64,000 nucleotides of DNA. Origin: JBIOHP01 sp044449065. Lineage in GTDB: Bacteria > Bacteroidota > Ignavibacteria > UBA10030 > SZUA-254. Below are positions 10,801 to 17,770 of this stretch, piece by piece; positions within the stretch are counted from its first letter, which is position 1, and every line of letters starts with the position of its first letter. The notes under the pieces were generated by a model, which was not told the origin of the DNA, searched no databases, and saw only the letters and a list, made by a program, of their open reading frames with translations. Where the stretch lies: assembly GCA_044449065.1 (NCBI GenBank), contig JBIOHP010000003.1, forward strand, positions 171,748 through 235,747, given 5' to 3'. The position numbers and the translations under genes were made by a program.

Positions 10801-11178
10801 CGGATCGGTCAGATCAAACACGCCTTGCAGGAAACACCAGCGCCTATCGATAAGCTCCTCACCGACGCGCTTGGCATCGAAGCAAGGGTGAACGATATTC
10901 TTCGTGATTTCCGTGGAGATAACACGTTGCGGTCACGGAATGAAAACACTCCGCCTACTCTCTCCGAACGAATCAATAGTGTCGCGGATAACGGAAGGGG
11001 TTCAACCTCGCGGCCCACCCAAACTGACCGTGATGCGTACGCCATAGTCAGTGCTGATCTTGGAGCAGAGATTCAGAAATTGAAAACTATCTCCGAGGTT
11101 GACCTGCCCCGGCTTGAGAAAGGTATGGAAGCCGCCGGTGCACCGTGGACTCCGGGCAGAATTCCTGAATGGAAATAA
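7873..11178 (+). CDS. Large secreted BNR/sortilin-type beta-propeller protein (paralogue 1)
   Basis: An 1101-residue exported protein with a signal peptide at about residues 1-28. Residues about 50-790 hold many Asp-box/BNR motifs, such as SEDGGKSWK, KTTDGGKDWK and TEDGGSTWK, that fold into VPS10/sortilin-like beta-propellers. Databases often name such proteins glycosyl hydrolase, but I see no glycosidase catalytic set and would not infer enzyme activity. A proline-rich linker lies near residues 885-905, then a helical C-terminal region (about 935-1090). There is no T9SS sorting domain at the end. A second protein of the same build is encoded at 33075-36254. Its role is unknown; surface binding or peptidase-like roles have been proposed for relatives. 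Confidence 0.85.
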   Translation: MKKYTRYLLLFCFSFLLLYSSVEKSFSKNDKPQSDSSKSKDPMASETFNGLKFRSIGPAVTSGRVTSIAVDPTDHSNWYIGAASGGVWKTTNAGTTFLPIFDGEASYSIGTVVVDPVNPLIIWVGSGENNSQRSVSYGDGVYKSEDGGKSWKNLGLKKSEHIGRIVIDPRNDNTVFIASQGPLWGPGGDRGIFKTTDGGKDWKNILVISENTGVSDMVIDPKNPDVMYASSYQRRRHVWTLIDGGPESAIYKTTDAGATWIKLKNGLPTVDMGRIGLAISPVDNKIIYATIEAAQKKGGFFRSTDYGANWEKRNDIIASSPQYYGTIFADPKNPDRVYHMDFLIMVTDDGGKTFSRLGEKSKHVDNHAMWIDPDNTKHYLVGCDGGLYESFDRAQTWNFKSNLPITQFYDVCVDNSLPFYYVYGGTQDNNSLGGPSRTRNSSGIANSDWFVTTGGDGFQSRVDPEDPNIVYSESQYGGLVRYDRRTGEQTSIQPQPGKDEKPLRWNWDSPIIVSPHSHTRLYFAANKLFRSDDRGDSWKAVSGELSREIDRNSLPVMDKVWGVDAVAKNASTSIYGNCVALSESPIKEGVIYVGTDDGLIHITEDGGSTWKTIQKFTGIPENTYVSRILASQNDVNTVYASFDNHKMADFAPYILKSTDAGKSWESIKGNLPANGPVLAIAEDHINPLLLFVGTEFGMYFTVDGGAKWIRLKSGLPTIAVRDITIQKRENDLVIATFGRGFYVLDNYTPLRSVKPDLFENEAAFFPIKDAMMYIEATPLGGGNKGSQGESYFQTSNPQIGAAITYYLKDSYKSKKDIRLEAEKDAEKKKLPIKYPTFDELRAEDEEEAPTVFLTLSDTNGNVIRRLNAPNSKGVNRVTWDMCFPLPMLAPPPPPESDRPPEAGPLVMPGSYRVTLSKRIGGVTTQIAGPQSFTIYVPGQESMSITDRKSLAEFQHQVSQLQRAVNGSAQAANDLKTRIGQIKHALQETPAPIDKLLTDALGIEARVNDILRDFRGDNTLRSRNENTPPTLSERINSVADNGRGSTSRPTQTDRDAYAIVSADLGAEIQKLKTISEVDLPRLEKGMEAAGAPWTPGRIPEWK

Positions 11179-11275
11179 GATTAGTAAAGCATGGGTGAGA
11201 ATTTTTGAGTAAATAGAATATCAATTAATTTCTGACACACTGCCTATCGGCAGCGAGTGACGGATCAGGAAAAAG

Positions 11276-11320
11276 ACGGGTTGTAACTCTTAAAAGAATT
11301 AAGATTTATAACCCGTTTTT
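11276..11320 (+). terminator. Probable intrinsic terminator after the BNR-propeller gene
   Basis: An 11-bp stem with one G:T pair (ACGGGTTGTAA at 11276-11286, TTATAACCCGT at 11306-11316) is followed by a T-rich run at 11316-11327. It sits 98 bp after the stop codon of the large gene, within the 384-bp gap before the Lrp gene. Confidence 0.7.
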
Positions 11321-11480
11321 CATTTTTAAAAAACCTAATTTTAATTAGGTGATGGATGTCATGATTAATAAGTTTGTGAGCAATGTATTTATCAGTTAGG
11401 TAAAAGCTTATCGAAATCGCAATTTTAATTTTTATTAATATACGGTTTTTATTTACATTTTACTTGATTTATCTTCTATC

Positions 11481-11501
11481 ATACCTTATATTATAAGGTA
11501 T
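11481..11501. promoter_or_regulatory. Perfect palindrome upstream of lrp-glnA, candidate Lrp operator
   Basis: Two perfect 10-bp arms (ATACCTTATA and its reverse complement) flank a single central T. A partial half-site, ATACCTTC, recurs at 11512-11519. The site ends 61 bp before the Lrp start codon. Lrp/AsnC proteins bind such dyads and usually autoregulate, so this is a natural operator for the lrp-glnA unit, but the binding protein is inferred. Confidence 0.55.
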
Positions 11502-11562
11502 AAAATTGTTAATACCTTCATTATTTCTACTTTGTACCTAAAATGCTTAATATATTTAGTAA

Positions 11563-12030
11563 ATGACTGTAAATTTAGATGAAATTGACGTTTCCCTCCT
11601 GGAAGCATTGCAGGTGAAAGGAAGAATGCGGAGGAACGATCTCGCTGAGCGGGTTGGGCTTTCCTTGCCATCGGTAAGCGATCGTCTCCGAAAATTGGAA
11701 GAAAACGGTATTATCACCGGGTATTACGCCAAAGTGGATCATAAAAAACTGGGGCGAGATATCACCGCGTTTATTTTTGTTTTTGTCGATTCATCGAAAC
11801 ATTACCAGGTATTGATAGAGCATGCGCATACGATTGACGATGTCATTGAGTGTCATGCCGTGACGGGAGAGGGGTCCTTTTTATTGAAGGTGCGGACGGA
11901 AAATACATCCACGCTCGAGAAACTCCTCGGTAAAATCCAATCCTGGACCGGAGTCACCGGCACTAAAACTAATCTCGTTCTATCGACTTCCAAAGAAACT
12001 ACAAGAATTAAAATAACTGTTCCAAAATAA
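11563..12030 (+). CDS. Lrp/AsnC family transcriptional regulator
   Basis: A 155-residue regulator with the standard two-part plan. Residues 1-60 form the winged helix-turn-helix (RMRRNDLAERVGLSLPSVSDRLRKLEENG), and residues about 65-150 form the RAM/AsnC effector-binding domain with the conserved turn CHAVTGEGSFLLKV. It would sense an amino acid, plausibly glutamine, because glutamine synthetase begins 19 bp after its stop codon and the pair must be co-transcribed. A perfect palindrome 61 bp upstream is a likely autoregulatory site. The start codon follows an AT-rich leader with no clear Shine-Dalgarno sequence. Family certainty is high; the effector is an inference from context. Confidence 0.93.
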   Translation: MTVNLDEIDVSLLEALQVKGRMRRNDLAERVGLSLPSVSDRLRKLEENGIITGYYAKVDHKKLGRDITAFIFVFVDSSKHYQVLIEHAHTIDDVIECHAVTGEGSFLLKVRTENTSTLEKLLGKIQSWTGVTGTKTNLVLSTSKETTRIKITVPK

Positions 12031-12049
12031 ATTTATTCAAAGGATTATC

Positions 12050-13411
12050 ATGGTAAAATCTGTTAAATCATCAAAAGGGGAATTTTCAATCAAAGAAATT
12101 CTCGATCTCACAAAACGGGATAAAGTTGAATTTATCCAATTACAGTTCACCGATCTTAATGGCATCCTGAAAGGCGTTACGATCCCTGTTTCAAAATTAG
12201 CAGGAGCGCTGGAAGATGGGCTCTGGTTCGACGGTTCTTCTATCGAAGGGTTCACACGCATTTTCGAAAGCGATATGTATCTCGTGCTTGATCGCAATAC
12301 ATACGCCGTTATTCCATGGACAAAGCATACTACGGTGGTTGCCCGGTTCATGTGCGACGTCTATATGCCCGATGGAAAACCCTTCGAGGGTGATCCGCGC
12401 TTTATTTTGAAACGTCAGTTAGAACGCGCCAAAAAGCTCGGATATGTTTATAACGTGGGACCTGAATTGGAATTCTTTCTCTTCAAGAAGGAGAATCACA
12501 AACTTGTTCCCCTGCCTCATGATACGGCGGGTTACTTCGATCAAACGACCGATCTCGCTATGGAGATACGGCAGGACATGACCTCTGCTCTCATCGGTTT
12601 CGGAATAGATGTTGAAGCTCTGCATCATGAAGTCGCCGTTGGCCAACATGAAATCGATTTCAAGTACGCCGATGCTCTCACCATTGCCGATCAGGCAACC
12701 ACGTTGAAATACACGCTGAAGCATATTGCATCGCATCATGATCTCCATGCAACATTTATGCCAAAACCGATTGCGGGCATTAACGGATCGGGGATGCATG
12801 TTCATCAAAGTATATTTTCACCCGAGGGAAAAAATCTTTTTTTTGATTTTAAAGATGATTACCATCTATCAAAAATGGCAAAATCGTTCATCCAGGGGCA
12901 ACTAACGCATGTGAGATCGATGAACGCGATCCTTAACCCCACGGTAAATTCATATAAGCGCCTGGTGGTAGGGTATGAAGCACCTGTGTATATCGCATGG
13001 GGTCAGCGGAATCGTTCGGCGCTCATGCGAATTCCACGCTATACTCCGGGACGGGAAAAAGCCGTGCGGGTAGAACTTCGTTGCCCCGATCCTGCCGCTA
13101 ATCCTTATCTCGCATTTGCCTGTATGCTTGCGGCAGGGCTTGAAGGAATTGAGAAGAAAATGACTCCTCCTGCTCCCGTTGAGGAAAATATTTATGAATT
13201 CACGGACGAGGAAGCAAAAGAAAGAAAGATCGGCGTTCTCTCGAAAGATTTGTTTGAAGCGCTCGTAAATCTTTCAAAGGATGAATTGATGCGTAAAACA
13301 CTTGGCGAGTATACATTTGAAAAACTCTGGACGTTGAAAACAAGCGAATGGGATGCTTACCGCATGCAGGTAACCGGATGGGAAATTGACGAGTACCTGG
13401 AAAAATATTAA
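12050..13411 (+). CDS. glnA: Glutamine synthetase, type I
   Basis: A 453-residue GSI that joins ammonia to glutamate with ATP. The family motifs are all present: DGLWFDGSSIEGF near the N-terminus, GPELEFFLF, HHEVAVGQHEIDF, the GSGMHVHQS ATP loop, NPTVNSYKRLV, and the RIPRYT arginine region. Length and the form of the C-terminal region (ENIYEFTDEEAKERKIGVL) fit the shorter GSI-alpha type, which lacks the complete adenylylation motif NLYDLP of GSI-beta, so control by adenylylation is unlikely. It is the second gene after an Lrp/AsnC regulator, 19 bp away, and ends at a strong terminator. Control is therefore probably transcriptional through that regulator plus feedback. Confidence 0.95.
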   Translation: MVKSVKSSKGEFSIKEILDLTKRDKVEFIQLQFTDLNGILKGVTIPVSKLAGALEDGLWFDGSSIEGFTRIFESDMYLVLDRNTYAVIPWTKHTTVVARFMCDVYMPDGKPFEGDPRFILKRQLERAKKLGYVYNVGPELEFFLFKKENHKLVPLPHDTAGYFDQTTDLAMEIRQDMTSALIGFGIDVEALHHEVAVGQHEIDFKYADALTIADQATTLKYTLKHIASHHDLHATFMPKPIAGINGSGMHVHQSIFSPEGKNLFFDFKDDYHLSKMAKSFIQGQLTHVRSMNAILNPTVNSYKRLVVGYEAPVYIAWGQRNRSALMRIPRYTPGREKAVRVELRCPDPAANPYLAFACMLAAGLEGIEKKMTPPAPVEENIYEFTDEEAKERKIGVLSKDLFEALVNLSKDELMRKTLGEYTFEKLWTLKTSEWDAYRMQVTGWEIDEYLEKY

Positions 13412-13444
13412 CACAAACTGACAATAATCTCTACCAGACACGAG

Positions 13445-13471
13445 AAGCTCCCGGGAAACCGGGAGCTTTTT
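13445..13471. terminator. Strong bidirectional terminator between glnA and the serine hydrolase gene
   Basis: A perfect 10-bp stem (AAGCTCCCGG / CCGGGAGCTT) is closed by a GAAA tetraloop and followed by a short T run. It lies 33 bp after glnA and 12 bp before the stop of the convergent gene, so it can serve both. Confidence 0.85.
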
Positions 13472-13482
13472 AATCTACTTGC

Positions 13483-14892
13483 TTAATTTTTTACTCTGCT
13501 AAAAATTTCTCTCGCTGTCTTGCCAACCTGCTCTGCCGAGGGTGGATCGTAATTTGAGAGAATTATAGCGGTATAAGTGTCACTGATATTTGTTTCAAAA
13601 CTCGCGTTTATTCCGGGAGCTCCACCTGCGATTCCGAGACCTTTTCCGTCACGACTGCCTGCGAATTTTAACAAATCTTCTACGGTGGAATATCCTCCGC
13701 CGGCAGGACTACCTTTTACCGGTCGCGTGTAAATATTCGGATGCAAGGGTCCATGACCGGTGCTGTCGTGCATGTAACCCATGGCAAGATTGGGGACAAT
13801 GGAATCCGCTTCGTAGAAATCAGTATCGTTCATCCCAAGCGGTTTGAAGATCGTTCTCTTAATGTAATCGTAGTAATTTTCGCCGGTAACTTTTTCAATG
13901 ACGGCGCCGAGAACTATATATCCCCCATTGGAGTACCTTCGCTCAGTGCCCGGTTCAAACTGAAGCGGTTCGGATGCAAACATCGGGAGAAAGTCATTTA
14001 TCGAGCGGAATCTGTCTTTTGGAGTCGATTCGAACTTACTGCCAAAAAAATCTCCTATCCCGGATTGCATATCGATCAGTTGTTTAATTGTAACCTTTTC
14101 AGCAGCATTTTTATTGGGATAATCAGGCAAATATTTGCCCAGATGATCTTCGAGTGATAATTTACCTGCTGAGATTAATCGTTCTATCGCAATTCGGGTG
14201 AATACTTTATTGATAGACCCAAGATTGAATTTTGTATCGATTCGATTTCTTACGCCAAACTCTTTGCTTGAGTAACCGTATGCTTTTTTAAACAGCGGTT
14301 TTCCGTTTTTTGCGACAAGAACGACACCCGAAAATTCATCAGATTTTTCAAGTTTAGAAAGATAGGTTTGTAATGTTCGAATAGCTTTCTCCTCAGTCAG
14401 CGGTGTTTTGGATTTATTTTCTCCCGGAGGTTCTGACCGTTCCATCCGTATCTGCGTAATTTTACTTGTACTGTCGGGAGTGAATTCGAAGGTCATAGAT
14501 AGCCAATCCCCTTTTTCCGCGTGACACAAGAGAACGAAATTCTCATTATTTATCATCAGCCGAGCAGGCTCAAGCGATCCGTTAGAGCCGTGGAAATTAT
14601 GATACATGTCGAGTCGTTTATCCATCGGTACCCTATCCAGAGATGATTGCGCGAGATTATTATTGAAAAAAACACGCATGAGCGAGTCATCCCCGCTATT
14701 AAATGACTTAATATAGGAAGCGATTCTTTGTCCACCTGTCGTTTCGGGGAATTTCAACTCTTTTACTTGTCCCGAAAGTTGAGCGGATATTATTATTAGC
14801 GGTAAAAGAAGTATTATCCCACGATAGAAACGTGATGAAGGACTCATGATGGTTTTATTAGAATAATAATGGGTTATGCGTTTAAATATCAT
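13483..14892 (-). CDS. Serine hydrolase, class C beta-lactamase family
   Basis: A 469-residue exported protein. I chose the ATG at 14892 because a GGAGG box lies eight bases upstream; an earlier start at 14919 lacks one. A hydrophobic signal segment is at about residues 25-45 (FYRGIILLLPLIIISAQL). A separate N-terminal domain of about 125 residues, resembling the small nuclear-transport-2-like part found in such hydrolases, precedes the beta-lactamase-related domain. This has the nucleophile Ser226 and Lys229 in the SxxK motif (GSINK), YSN in RRYSNGGYIVLG, and a C-terminal SPAGGGYST. Relatives are esterases, D-aminopeptidases or penicillin-binding proteins; the substrate is unknown. It is convergent with glnA. 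Confidence 0.87.
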   Translation of the reverse strand: MIFKRITHYYSNKTIMSPSSRFYRGIILLLPLIIISAQLSGQVKELKFPETTGGQRIASYIKSFNSGDDSLMRVFFNNNLAQSSLDRVPMDKRLDMYHNFHGSNGSLEPARLMINNENFVLLCHAEKGDWLSMTFEFTPDSTSKITQIRMERSEPPGENKSKTPLTEEKAIRTLQTYLSKLEKSDEFSGVVLVAKNGKPLFKKAYGYSSKEFGVRNRIDTKFNLGSINKVFTRIAIERLISAGKLSLEDHLGKYLPDYPNKNAAEKVTIKQLIDMQSGIGDFFGSKFESTPKDRFRSINDFLPMFASEPLQFEPGTERRYSNGGYIVLGAVIEKVTGENYYDYIKRTIFKPLGMNDTDFYEADSIVPNLAMGYMHDSTGHGPLHPNIYTRPVKGSPAGGGYSTVEDLLKFAGSRDGKGLGIAGGAPGINASFETNISDTYTAIILSNYDPPSAEQVGKTAREIFSRVKN

Positions 14893-15060
14893 ACGATTCA
14901 CCTCCATAAGATGTTGCATCTTGATTTAAGTGATGATATGGGTTATAGATTTTCCAACAACCCTGATGAATATGTGCAATATCCATCTATTTTGGTGGAT
15001 CTTATTTTAAGAAGGTGGTATAATGAATTGATCTGACGGAAAAAATCCCCCCAGGACCCC

Positions 15061-15576
15061 TCAAGTTTTGAGTTTCAATTTTTCCAGTTTTGGTTTGATC
15101 ACAAACATACAGTAGGGCGCGATAGAATTATTGCGGTAATAATCCTGATGATAAAGTTCCGCCGGGTAAAACATTTCCAGAGGTTGAATATCGGTAATAA
15201 TCGGATCGTCGAAATACCTTGCAGTATTTAATTTCGATTTTTGGGCGATTATTTTTTGATCCTGATCGTGATAGAATATAATTGAGCGATATTGGGTTCC
15301 CACGTCGGCGCCCTGTCTATTCAGGGTTGTCGGGTCGTGGCTTTTCCAAAAGACTTCTAATAATTGCTCATAAGTTATTTTTGAAGAATCGAAGGTGATT
15401 TGGGCAACCTCCGCATGTCCCGTATTTCCTGCGCATACCTGTTCATAGGTGGGATTTGGAATCGTACCTCCCGCATAGCCGGAGATGACCGATTGAACAC
15501 CATCGAGTTGTTCGAATATTGCTTCAACACACCAAAAACATCCGGCGCCAATCGTGGCTTTCTCAAGTTTATTCAT
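15061..15576 (-). CDS. msrA: Peptide methionine sulfoxide reductase MsrA
   Basis: A 171-residue MsrA, which reduces the S form of methionine sulfoxide in proteins or free. The active-site motif GAGCFWCVEA starts at residue 10 and the catalytic Cys is Cys13. Other family motifs are GYAGG, GNTGHAEVAQITFD, FWKSHDPTTLNRQGADVGTQ and YHQDYY. There is no signal peptide, so it is cytosolic, and no MsrB domain is fused. A resolving Cys near the C-terminus is Cys160 or so in APYCMFV. It stands alone, divergent from the hydroxyproline genes, and is a general oxidative-damage repair enzyme. Confidence 0.96.
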   Translation of the reverse strand: MNKLEKATIGAGCFWCVEAIFEQLDGVQSVISGYAGGTIPNPTYEQVCAGNTGHAEVAQITFDSSKITYEQLLEVFWKSHDPTTLNRQGADVGTQYRSIIFYHDQDQKIIAQKSKLNTARYFDDPIITDIQPLEMFYPAELYHQDYYRNNSIAPYCMFVIKPKLEKLKLKT

Positions 15577-15789
15577 TGTTTAATTATCCGAAACAAAAAT
15601 TTCATGGAACTATAATCATAAAACCTCAAAGATAACATGGGAGGAATAACACAAAGTTCCAGCATCTAACAGGATGTATGGACATCGATCCGGTGGCGAT
15701 GTGTTCAAATTGTTTTCATATCGGAATTTTTGTACAATAAGGGGAACTAATAGATCAATAAATGTATAAACCCTATCGTAAAATAATTC

Positions 15790-16707
15790 ATGACCGCTTT
15801 ATCCGGAATGCCTGATTGGTCTGGTGTTTTTTCCGCAGTTACGACAAAGATGAAACAGGATGAGAGCATCGATTATTCTGCCATTGAGAAACACCACCAC
15901 TGGCAGATAGAATCTGGCGTTCATGGAATTGTTGTCCTCGGCTCACTGGGTGAAAATGCTGCATTATCGCCTCAGGAAAAACAAGATGTGATTAAGACTG
16001 CGGTTTCAGTTAGTCGGGGGCGTGTTCCGATCCTTTCCGGTGTTGCTGAGACAAGCACGCGTGCGGCGTGCCGTTTTGTAGATGAAGCTGGAAAAAGCGG
16101 GGCTCAAGGTTTCATGCTTTTACCGGGAATTCTCTACCAGTCGGATCACGATGAAACATTAAAACATTTCCGCGCTGTTGCCTCAGCTACCGATAAACCT
16201 ATCATGCTTTACAATAATCCGGTTGCCTACCGGGTTGATGTTACTCCCGAAATGTTTGCCGAACTTGCCGATGAACCAAAATTCGTGGCGATTAAAGAGT
16301 CATCCGATAATGTGAGGCGGATTACTGAAATCCGGAACCTCGTCGGCGACCGGTATCGGATTTTCACCGGAGTAGACGACCTTGCCATGGAAAGTTTGGT
16401 ATTGGGAGCCGCTGGTTGGGTGGCGGGATTGGTTTGCGCATTCCCAAAAGAAACAGTCGCTCTTTACCATTTGATTAAACGCGGAAAGATATCTGAAGCG
16501 CTGGAGCTCTACCGCTGGTTTATGCCGCTGCTGCACCTCGACGTCTCAATCAAATTCGTACAGAACATAAAATTGGCGGAAGCAATCGCGGGCTGTGGGA
16601 CGGAGTATGTTCGCCTGCCGAGACAACCACTTTCTGGTAAAGAACGCGAACGGGTTGAATTAATCGTCCGGACGGCATTGGCAAACAGACCTCAACTATC
16701 GAAATAG
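15790..16707 (+). CDS. DapA-family lyase, probable 1-pyrroline-4-hydroxy-2-carboxylate deaminase
   Basis: A 305-residue class I aldolase of the DHDPS/NAL superfamily. The Schiff-base lysine is Lys169 (FVAIKESSDN) and the assisting tyrosine is Tyr141 (MLYNNPV); the family start SGVHGIVVLGSLGENAAL is also seen. Sequence alone cannot separate dihydrodipicolinate synthase from its relatives, but the gene heads an operon with a two-cysteine hydroxyproline epimerase and a D-amino-acid oxidoreductase. That set is the bacterial 4-hydroxyproline pathway, in which the DapA-like member removes ammonia from pyrroline-4-hydroxy-2-carboxylate to give 2-oxoglutarate semialdehyde. I prefer that role to lysine synthesis. 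The gap to the next gene is 20 bp. Confidence 0.8.
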   Translation: MTALSGMPDWSGVFSAVTTKMKQDESIDYSAIEKHHHWQIESGVHGIVVLGSLGENAALSPQEKQDVIKTAVSVSRGRVPILSGVAETSTRAACRFVDEAGKSGAQGFMLLPGILYQSDHDETLKHFRAVASATDKPIMLYNNPVAYRVDVTPEMFAELADEPKFVAIKESSDNVRRITEIRNLVGDRYRIFTGVDDLAMESLVLGAAGWVAGLVCAFPKETVALYHLIKRGKISEALELYRWFMPLLHLDVSIKFVQNIKLAEAIAGCGTEYVRLPRQPLSGKERERVELIVRTALANRPQLSK

Positions 16708-16727
16708 TAGAAAGTATTTAAAATTTT

Positions 16728-17729
16728 ATGGCTCAACATACTTTTATTTGTATCGATGCGCATACCTGCGGAAATCCGGTTCGTGTAGTGACCGGCGGTG
16801 GACCGAAGCTCGACGGCAAAACTATGAGCGAACGGCGTCAGCATTTCCTTGCCGAGTATGATTGGATCAGAACCGGCTTGATGTTCGAACCGCGCGGACA
16901 CGATATGATGTCCGGCAGTATCCTTTATCCTCCGACACTGGAAGATACCGACGCCGGGATTTTGTTCATTGAAACGAGCGGTTGCCTTCCTATGTGCGGT
17001 CATGGGACGATAGGAACTGTTACGGTAATCATTGAGCATAACCTCGTAAAACCGAAAATACCTGGTAATCTGCGGCTTGAAGTCCCCGCCGGTATTGTTG
17101 AGGCGCAATACAATCTGGTTGACGGATTTGTAGAATCAGTCCGTCTGATAAACATTGCCTCATATCTCGACTCGAGAGACCTGGAAGTTGATTGTCCCGG
17201 TTTCGGTGCGCTGAAATTTGACGTTTCCTACGGTGGAAATTTTTATGCCATCATCGATCCGCAGGAAAATTTTGAAGCGCTCGACCAATTGACCGCGGGA
17301 GATATTATACGGTTGAGCCCTATATTGCGCAAACGCATCAATGAAAAATATACATTTGTGCATCCGCTGGATAACACCATCCGGGGATGCAGCCATGTCC
17401 AGTGGACAGGAAAGCCGAAACATCCTGAAGCGCATGCGCGGAATGCCGTCTTTTATGGCGAGAAAGCCATCGACCGTTCGCCATGTGGAACCGGCACATC
17501 CGCACGGATGGCTCAGTGGTCGGCATACGGTAAATTAAAAGTCGGCGACTCGTTCGTTCACGAGAGCATCATCGGAAGTTTGTTCCGGGGTCGCGTTGAA
17601 GCGGAAACCACAGTGCAAAACAAAAAGGCGATCATTCCATCTATTGAAGGATGGGCTCGTATCACCGGCTTCAATACAATCTTTATTGATGACCGCGATC
17701 CGTATAAGCATGGATTTCAGGTGCTTTGA
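16728..17729 (+). CDS. 4-hydroxyproline 2-epimerase (proline racemase family)
   Basis: A 333-residue cytosolic, cofactor-free enzyme that inverts C2 of trans-4-hydroxy-L-proline to the cis-D form. Both catalytic thiols are present: Cys90 in MCGHGTIG and Cys253 in DRSPCGTGTSARM. This matters, because the trans-3-hydroxyproline dehydratases of the same family carry Thr in place of the second Cys. The remaining split between proline racemase and hydroxyproline epimerase is settled by context: it is flanked by the DapA-like lyase and an FAD-dependent oxidoreductase, 20 and 41 bp away. Family and length are typical. The first residues, CIDAHTCGNPVRVV, are the usual start of the fold. Confidence 0.9.
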   Translation: MAQHTFICIDAHTCGNPVRVVTGGGPKLDGKTMSERRQHFLAEYDWIRTGLMFEPRGHDMMSGSILYPPTLEDTDAGILFIETSGCLPMCGHGTIGTVTVIIEHNLVKPKIPGNLRLEVPAGIVEAQYNLVDGFVESVRLINIASYLDSRDLEVDCPGFGALKFDVSYGGNFYAIIDPQENFEALDQLTAGDIIRLSPILRKRINEKYTFVHPLDNTIRGCSHVQWTGKPKHPEAHARNAVFYGEKAIDRSPCGTGTSARMAQWSAYGKLKVGDSFVHESIIGSLFRGRVEAETTVQNKKAIIPSIEGWARITGFNTIFIDDRDPYKHGFQVL

Positions 17730-17770
17730 GCTAACGGGCAAATAGTTTGTGTTTATATTATTAAAAGAAA

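Noticed and set aside
7873..11178. Active glycosyl hydrolase
   Set aside because: The common database name rests on BNR repeats; I see no catalytic acid pair of a known glycosidase family.
15790..16707. Lysine biosynthesis dapA
   Set aside because: Family residues fit, but the operon partners are hydroxyproline epimerase and a D-amino-acid oxidoreductase.
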